Below are positions 52,814 to 61,900 of a DNA stretch of 64,000 bases, piece by piece (the stretch's first letter is position 1; every line of letters starts with the position of its first letter). The position numbers and the translations under genes are program-made. A model generated the notes under the pieces. The model was given only the letters and a program-made list of their open reading frames with translations. It ran no database searches and was not told the origin of the DNA. The DNA is from Candidatus Dormiibacterota bacterium. GTDB taxonomy: Bacteria; Chloroflexota; Dormibacteria; Dormibacterales; Dormibacteraceae. The stretch is taken from the NCBI GenBank assembly GCA_003169845.1, contig PNAG01000026.1, positions 1-64,000 on the forward strand, written 5' to 3'.

Positions 52814-52955
52814 TCAAAAACTTTTTAGGCCGCGCCGCGCTTGTATGTAGGGAAGGGAAGGGTGTTTTCAAGTTGGGGTTGGTCACCTCACGCGATCGTC
52901 GGCGCGCGCTCTGCGACGATGCCTTGACGCCTTCAGTGTTTCGAGGAGGCGTGCG

Positions 52956-55900
52956 CTGAAAGCAGTTCTCAAGCTGCTTGCCGGGACTGGCGCCATGGCC
53001 GGATCTGTGGCGTTGGTGCTCGTCGTCCAGAGCGTTGCGACGTACACCTCGCTGGTTCCCGTCGCCCAGAGCTCCGCCGCGCCGGCACCGTCGAGCACCA
53101 CGTACCGCGCGCCCCAGGTGGTCGGCGTTTCGGTCGACACGACTCTCGGCGTGGCGACGCTGACGATGCCGCCCTTCACATCGCAGAGCGGCGCCTCCGC
53201 CCTCGGCGCGAAGTACGGGATGCAGTTGCTGAACGAGTTTCCGGCGTTCGGGCAATACGTGTTCTCTCTGCCTCAGATCCGCATCGGACCGGGGCCCGAG
53301 CAGCACACTGCGACCATCTACTTCCCACCGTTTGCAACCAGCTCCGACATCGATGCCTTCATCGCGCGGAACGCGCTCAAGGTTGAAGGGTGGCTGTCCG
53401 CCGACGACGCCGCCGGCCGCACCGCGATCGTCGCGCTGCCACAGATCCAGCCCAGGCTGATCGACGCGAAGAACGGCGTCTGGCAGGCCTGGGTCGCGCC
53501 GAACATCGATCGCAGCCGGCTCGACGTGTGGGCGTCGACCAACGGAGTCCAGATCATCAGCTACAACCAGGGCACGGGTGAGCTCCTGATCCAGGGGCCG
53601 AAGCCCAAGCCGGTGTACGTGCGCGTGGTGCCCAAGGTGGTGCCCGTCGTCAAGACCACGGTCACTCCGACGACTTCGCAGACCAGCAAGGTGTACATCG
53701 CGTTCAAGCCGGGGACGACCTTCAGCCAGGCGCAGACGGCGATTCAGTCGGCGGGCGGCCAGGTCACGAGCTTCGACAGCGGCACGGAGCTGGCGATCGC
53801 GACCGTACCGGTTGGCCAGGAAGCCGCTGCCACCACCGCGCTGACGGCATCGCCGCAGGTCAGCTGCGCGAGCGCCTCGTCGACGGGCTGCCCAGCGACG
53901 CAGAGCTCGACCACATCGACGCCGGCAACGACGAGTACCACTCCCGCCGCGTGCGATCCGGCCACCACGACCTGCCCGGCCGCGACCGTCCCGGACACGA
54001 CCGCGAGCGGTACCGGGTGGACCACGACCGTAACTCCCGCCCCGGCTGCGACGACCGTGCCTCTCCAGCTGCAGGCCGTCCCGGCTGATGGCCATGTTTC
54101 CCTTACCTGGTCCACGGTGACCGGCGCGACCGGCTACCAGGTCTACCGCTCCGTCGGGACCGGCACGCCGGTGCTCGTCGCAACGACGAACGCGACGACG
54201 CTCACCGACGTCGGCGGGGTCGCTGGCACCGTCTACGCCTACAGCATCGTGCCCGTGCCCGACTCCGGGCCGGCGACGGCGCAGGCGGCCAACGCGACAT
54301 GGGTTGCGGCGGCCTCGAACCCGGTGGTGCTGAGGACCGATCCGGCGTCGGGATCGTTGAGCGGATCGCTGACGTTGAGCGTCGACACGCGGACCGGTGA
54401 TGGGGCCGGCACCGCGACCTGGACGATCACCAGCCAGAACGGGACGGTCACGCAGGCCGGCACGGCCAGTGGCTCTCCGCTGGCGTCGGACCCGCTGACC
54501 TGGTCGGCACGTACGGTTTGGGACTCTCGCGTGGTGAGTGACGGCGCGTACACGCTCGTCGTCACGGTTACGGACGGCTCGGGACACACGAGCCAGACGG
54601 CCTCGCAGGTCCGAGTCGGAAACGCGGCGCCGGCAGCGCCCACGGCTTTGGGCGCGGCACCTGTGGGGTCGAGCGTCGTCCTCACGTGGCAGCAGCCGGC
54701 GGTCGCGAACGGCGCCGCGTACCTGGTCCAGAAGGACACCGACATCGAACCGGTGGCCGCGCTCGCGACCGGCGCGCTCACGTGGACAGATAACAGCGCG
54801 ACTCCCGGCGAGCACACCTACAAAGTTGTGCTCGAGGACAAGTACGGGCACGTCAGCAGCGCCGCGACGGTGTCCGCTTCGGCCGCGGCCGGAAGCGCGC
54901 CAGTCGCGCTGCCGTCGCTGACCTTGATGCTTCCGAGCGGCGACGCTCTCGCATCCGACGGCGCGGTGGACGACCGCCTGATGCTGGTGAGCGACGCGAC
55001 CTCGGGAAGTGGTGTGACGTTCCAGTACGCGATCGATGGCGGAGCGTGGCAGAACGTGCAGGGCACGATGTCGTGCGCCCCGGGGTGCACAGTCGACTGG
55101 AGCGTTGCGTCGCTGGCGCGGGGCCACTACTCGGTGCGGGCGACGACGACGGCCGGGACTGGGCTGGCCAGGGGCTTCACCTTGCGAGGTGACGGCGGCC
55201 TGCCGGCCCCGAACGAGCCGACGGCTGTCATGACTCCGTTTGGCGTTTCGCTGGAGTGGAGTCCTTCCCAGGGCGAGCTGCCGTCTCGCTACGCGATAAG
55301 CCGGCTGGACGGAAGCACCTGGGTGGTGCTCGACCGCGTCACCGGAACGCAGTACCTGGACCGCACCGCGCTCTCCGGGAAGAACCAGTACCGCGTCCAG
55401 GCTTACAACTCCGACGGGGCTGCGGGCCAGGCGTCGGCCACGACGACCATCACGGTGCCCGAGGTGCAGCGGCAGACCGGCGCGAGCACCGCACAGTCGC
55501 TTGCGGCGCCGGCCGGTGTGAATGCCATCTCGGGAGCGGGGTCGGTCACGATTCTGTGGACCGCGGTGCCCCAGGCGTCCGGCTACCTCGTCGAGCGCGC
55601 GTGGCAGGAGGCTGGACCCTTTGAGGCCGTCGGCACCACAGGCGCCACCATCTTCCGCGACGCGGCGACCATCGGCGCGGTGGCGTACTACCGCGTTAAC
55701 GCGTTCAACGGCAACCTGAACGGGGACGCCTCCGCCGTCGTGTCGGCCGCGCTGTTGCCGGCGCCCCAGTCCGCCACCTCGACCTCTTTCGTGCTCGCCA
55801 CGGGAGGGCCCGCGGGACCGGGCCAGGCGCCGGGCGCGCTGACGCTCGGCAGCGCGCAGTCCACCGCGTCGGCCGGCAATACGGTGAACGTCTCCGCCTC

Positions 55901-58900
55901 AGGCCAGGCAACCGCCGCGTTCTCATCGGTCCAGGTTCAGACGCTTCAGCAGGGCGCGTGGACGGTGATCGGCGAGCTGCCATCGCTGATCAATGGCCAG
56001 ACGTGGACGGCGACCGGCAGCATCACGACCAGCCTTCTCGGCGAGGGCGCCCACCAGGTGCGCGCCGTGGCCTTGGCCTCGAACGGGACCGTCGTCGCTG
56101 CCACCGCCACGTCGACCTTGAACGTCGTGCGCACCGCGGCGGTGGTGACTGGAGTCGCTTCGGCGATTTCGGGTGACAGCGTCCGCGTGAGCTGGACCTC
56201 CGCGGCGGGCGCGACCTACAACGTGTACCGGTCGACGACCGGCGCCAACAGCTTCGCCCTCGCGGCTACGGGTGTCACGGGGAGCTCGTTCCTCGACGCG
56301 TCCTTGCCTGGCGGGCAGCTCACCGGCTACGTCGTCACCGAGACCGATGCGTACGGCAACGAGAGCGACTTCAGCCAGGCGCAATGGGTCACGACGCCGG
56401 CAGCCTGGAACCTCACGGCGCCCGACCTCTCGATCCTTACCCCGAACGCCGCTGAACGGCCCGACCAGGCCATCGTCGACCTGGCCGTCCAGGTCTCGTC
56501 GCATGTCGGCATCGCATCCCTCACCTTTGCATACGCGCCCTTCGGAAGCGGGATCTGGACCTCGATCCTGAACATGCTTCCGGTCAAGCCCGGCACTCCG
56601 ACGGCTCCAGGCGGTCCTGGTCTCGCGGCGGCGGGCTTGATCATATGGGCGACCTCGCTCAGCACCAGCGGCCTCGCCGCCGGAAAGTACGATTTCCGAG
56701 TCACAGCGACCGACGGGTCCGGTCGCACCGCGCAAAAGCTCGACACGTTCGACGTTGGCGCGGCCGGCGCCCGCGGGCCGCCAACCCCGGGCTTTGATCT
56801 CAATTCCACAGCGACCTCAACCGGCGTCCAGCTGACCTGGACAGGGGCGGCCGGAGATCTATTCCAGGTGCGCCGGGCTTTTGGCTCAGGCTCGATCTTC
56901 TCCTCGCTGGGCACGACCACCGGATCGCAGTACATCGACACCGCCGTGCTGCCGGGCAGCCAGTACCAGTACCAGGTGGTGCGTCTCAGCCCGTCACTCG
57001 CCTACACCGCGATCCAGATCGCAACCGCGGAGTCCTCCTTCAACACGAGCGGCAACGCCATCTCATCCGACGGTAACGTTGCGGTCGGCGTCCAGACCGC
57101 GAGCAGCGACAAGCTCGCCGTCGGAGTCGCCCCCGACGCGGCAGCACCGGCGATGGGCGCCGGAATGACCGCATTCGGGTCCGCCTACGATGTCAACGCC
57201 ACCAGCCTTGCCAGCGGCGCGCCGGTGCACCTTCTCGACCAGCCCGCAACGCTGACCTTTGCACTTCCTTCTGGAACCACCCAGGTGCAGGCGCAGACGA
57301 TGTCGGTGTTCCACTGGGACGCGGCGAGCGGCACATGGGTGCGCGAGCCGACCTCGCTGGACTGGCCGAACCGCCGCCTCATCGCGACGGTCACCCACTT
57401 CAGCCTCTTCACGATCGGCGCCACTTGCGTCGGAACCCTCGAGAAGCTGTGCTACACCGACGGGGCAGCGGCCGTGATCAGCCTCCAGGACCCGACGGGC
57501 CTGGACACGCTGCTGGTGAGCGACAGCGGGACTGGGGTCCAGTTCTCTGAACATTTCGGCTCTGACCTGGGGACGCTGTTGACCCCGCGCACGAGCATGA
57601 CCTCGCTGATCATCAACGCCGGCAACTCCAACGTCGAGATCAACGGCAGCCTCGACTCGATCGGCGGCACGCTCGAGATCGACGGCTCGGCGATCAAGGT
57701 CGACCCCGGCTTCACGGTCAGCGCGACCGGCGCCGTCAATTTCAACGCTGTCTACAAGAGCAACGGGCACAGCATCTTCGGCATCACGACCACGATCCTC
57801 GGCGTCAACGCCAGCATCGACGTCAACGGCGCGACACTGAGCGGCTCGTCGATCGACCTCGAAGCGTTTGCAGGAACGTTGAGCACGACGGTCACCCCAG
57901 GCGGCGACAGCCTGGCTTCGGGCACTCTCCAGGTGGCGTCGGCATTCGGTTTTGACTCCCCGAGCGGCACCTTCACCGTCGACGGCGGCACCGGCACCTG
58001 CAGCTACACCGGCGTCTCCGCGGACGGCACGTCGTTCACCGGGATCACGGGATGCACGGGCACGCCGGCCAACGGCGCCTCGGTCCGCAGCAATCTGACC
58101 GAGAACGGCAGCGGAACGGGCATCAACCACGCCGGCCTGCAGCTCATTTACCAGGCCACGATCAACGTGCATGGCGCCTCGACCATCACCGCGTCCTCCG
58201 GCAACGTGAAGATCGCGAGCGTCACCGACGTCATCGCCAGTGCGAACGCGGCGGGCGGGGCCGACAAGGGCGCGTGGTCATCGGGCTTCCCCTACAAGAA
58301 GGGCGACATCGTCACCGACGGCGGGAAGCGCTTCGCGGCTCTCAACGATGTGACGAGCACGACCAACCCGGGTTCCGACAGCACGAACTGGAAGGACGCC
58401 AAGGCCAGCGACTCCTCGGTGACGGTCGCGCAGGTCCTCGCCAACGCGAAGAGCCAGCTGTCGGGCACCAGCTCCATTTCGGCCCCGGCTGGGGACGTCT
58501 CGATCACCTCCAACCTCAAGACGAACATCACCTCCACAGCCGACTCCACGGGCGCCGGTTCGGGCGCAGGCATCGCCGTCGCGGTGCTCACGACCGACTC
58601 CGAGGCGTTCGTCGACAGCATCGCCGCGACGCCCATCACCAGCAAGAACCTCACCCTCTCGGCCGACTCCAGCAACACCGCACCCACGACCGCCAAGGAG
58701 AGCCCGGGCGCCGCGACCGGGAACGACACGGGCCAGAGCGCCAACAGCAACAGCTCCCGGCTCGATCCCAGCGCACCGGGATACAACGCCGGCGCTGCCG
58801 GCCAGGCCGACGGCAAGTCCAAGACTGGCGACGGCAGCCAGGGCCTCGCCGGTGCGCTCGCCGTGACGGTCCTCGTCGAGACGACCAAGGCCTACATCGC

Positions 58901-61900
58901 GCCGGCCGGCGGCGCGGTTTCAATCAACACCACCGGATCCGACAAGATCCACGCCGGGGCCACCAACAACACCTCGGCGATCGCTGACGCGGGGAACGTG
59001 CAGTTCACACCCGACGTGCCAAGCTTCAGCGCCGATTCCACCGTGGGCGGGTTCCTGAACGGCGGCAACACCTACTACTACCGCGTCACCACGCTGACGA
59101 TCGGCGACAACAGCACCACCCAGAGCGGCACCAACCCAGACCTCTCGGGTGGGGTGCTCAACGTCACATCGACAGGTGGCTTTGACTCAACAGGTGTGCT
59201 GACGGTCGCCGGCATCGGAGTGGCGTGCTCCTACACGATCGCATCGCTCATCCAGTTCAACGTCACCGGCTGCTCGGGTGTGCCGAGCCTTGGCGCCGCC
59301 GTCACGAGCGCGAACGAGAGCCTGCCCGGCCCTGAGGCGAGCCACAAGATTCCAGGCAGCTCGTCGAACAGCCAGGTCACGCTCAACTGGACCGCCGTCG
59401 TCAACGCCATCGGCTACCGGATCTATCGCGGCGACGCCGCCGGGAAAGAGTTCCTGCTGGATTCCGCGCTCGGCGCGACGATCTACCACGACAACACCAT
59501 CACGACGTCGCCTACGTCTGGTGACCTGCCGACCAGCGACGCGAAGTCGGGCTCCGCCATCGCGGTCGCCATAAACGTCGCCGTCATCACCACCCACGCT
59601 TACCTCGGCGGTAACACGAGCCTGACAGCGCCCGGCGGAGTCACGGTCGAGGCCGTCGACCCCGGAGCGTCCAGCTTCGCGACCCACTCGACCTCCGGCG
59701 CCGGCGGCAGCAGCGGCCTCAGTGTCGCGGGCTCCATCGCGGTCAACGTCGTCACGACCAACACCGTGGCCGACGTCGAGGCACCCACCCCGGTCGCCTA
59801 CAGCGGCGACCTCACCTTGACCTCGACCTCGAACCAGGCCAGCAATGCGACCGCAGACGCCAAGCAGGCGACGGACAAGAGCGCGAGCGGCATCGGCGCG
59901 TCGGTCGCCGTCAACGTCGTCAACGACACCACGAGCGCCGGCCTGGCCGACGGCTCCCAGCTCACCGGTACGCACAACCTCGGTGTCAGCGCCACCGCGG
60001 CGGACTCCATGACGACCAAGGCCGACGGCGGCGCCTCCGCAGGCAGCGGCAGCCTTGCGCTCTCGGCTCAGGCCGCGATCGCGATCTCGAACGTCACGAC
60101 GGGCGCCTCGATCGGGACCGGCCCTGACCTGACCCTCGGCGGGACGCTGACCGCGCACGCGAAGCAGAATGCCTCGACCACGACGACGGCGAGTGGCTCG
60201 ACCACAGGAGGAACTGCCGGCATCGGCCTCTCGCTCGCCCTCCTGGTCGCGAATCACATCGTCTCGTCGCAGCTCAATCGCAACCTCGCGGGCGCCGGCG
60301 GCGCCGTGAGCTTCGCCGCCGACGGGGCATCGGTCAACGACACCGAGTCGAGCTCGAGCGATGTCGGCGCGCCGGGGAAGCAGAACTCTGGCGCCACATC
60401 AACCGACAGCTCGGGCAAGGACACCAACGCCAAGGCCGACGACAACCTGAAGCTGGGCAACGACCAGTCGAAGGCCGCCAGCGGAAAGGACTCGGGCTCG
60501 ACCAGCACGCCGAAGGCGAACACCGGCGACAGCAGCGGTGGAACTACTGTCACAGTCGCCGCTGCTGCCGCCATCGCCATCGTCACGGCAAACGCGCTTG
60601 CCACACTGGCCGACGGCATCTCCGTCACGACCACCGGCGCCGTGAGCCTGACCACGACCGAGGACTTCGATTCAAAGGTCATCGCCAAGGGCAGCGCGAC
60701 GAAGGCCAAGACGGCCAACATCGGCGTCGCCGTCGCGATCAACCTGGTGAAGGTCACCAACCAGGCCGCCACCGGCACCGGCGCCGACAAGGGGACCTGG
60801 TCGTCGTCGCCTGGCAACTACAGCGCGGGCGACGTCGTCACCGACCCCAACGACCACAACCGGTACGCGGCGCTGAACAACCTCAGCGGCGACCTCGCTG
60901 CTCCTTCCACCGACTCCGGTAACTGGCGTCTCGCCAACACCGTGATCTCGTCGAACGGCCTGACGCTCTCGGCCACGATGAACAAGTCGGCCCAAAGCAA
61001 GGGCAGCTGGACCTCGGGTACCAGCTACAGCAAGGGCGACGTGGTCACCGACAAGCTCGACGGCAACGTCTACGTCGCCACTAACAACGTCGCCACCGAC
61101 ACGCTGGCACCGCACAACGACTCCGCGAACTGGACGCTCGTCAACAGCTGGTTGTCGGGCAACAACTACAGCAAGGGCGACGTCGTCACCGACACCTTCG
61201 ACGGCAACAAGTACGCGGCCCTGAACGACGTCGCAACCGACCTGGTGGCGCCGCACGCCGACGCCGCGAACTGGAAGGCGGTCAGCAGCGAACCGGACGG
61301 CAAGAGCACGCTCGACACCGAGGCGACCGCCGGTGGCGGCGCCGGCAAGGTCGGCATCGCCGGCTCGCTCGCCCTGACGATCGCGGACATCGAGACGAGC
61401 GCCGCGATCCGCTCCACCGGAACCGCCCACGACAGCCTGGGGACTGGCGATGTGACCCTGACCGCGGCTTCATCGGTCGACAGCACCACCAAGGCGATGG
61501 CGAGCGACAAGGACGCCGGCACTGTCGGCATCGGCGCGGGTGCGGCGATCAATATCGTCCGAGACGCGACGAACGCCGCGATCGACGACGGTGCGGCCGT
61601 CAGCGGCGGCAAGAAGGTGACGCTGAGCGCGACCGACACCAACTCGATGACGACCTACGCCGAGGCGGGGACGGCCGGCGCCGCCGGCTCGACGCTGAGC
61701 CTCACCGCCGACGCCGCGATCGCGTTGCCGACGGTGATCACGACCGCGACGATCGCCGGCGGAACCTCGCAGACGCTCGCGCCGTCGGACGCGATCAGCC
61801 TCAGCGCGACACAGACCGCAAAGGCGACCACGACAGCGAAAGCGGACGCGGTCAGCGGCTCAGTCGTAATAGGGCTCGCGCTCGCGCTCGCTATCCCTGA

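Noticed and set aside
52356-55127. Long leftward frame, about 920 codons, opposite the giant gene
   Set aside because: Arg/Gly/Ala-rich, no recognisable domain, spans an obvious gene end and the promoter region; a compositional shadow of the giant gene. The same applies to other leftward frames between 53 and 64 kb.
58052-58987. A second rightward frame inside the giant gene
   Set aside because: Frame-shifted shadow with His/Arg/Gln-rich composition and no ribosome site.
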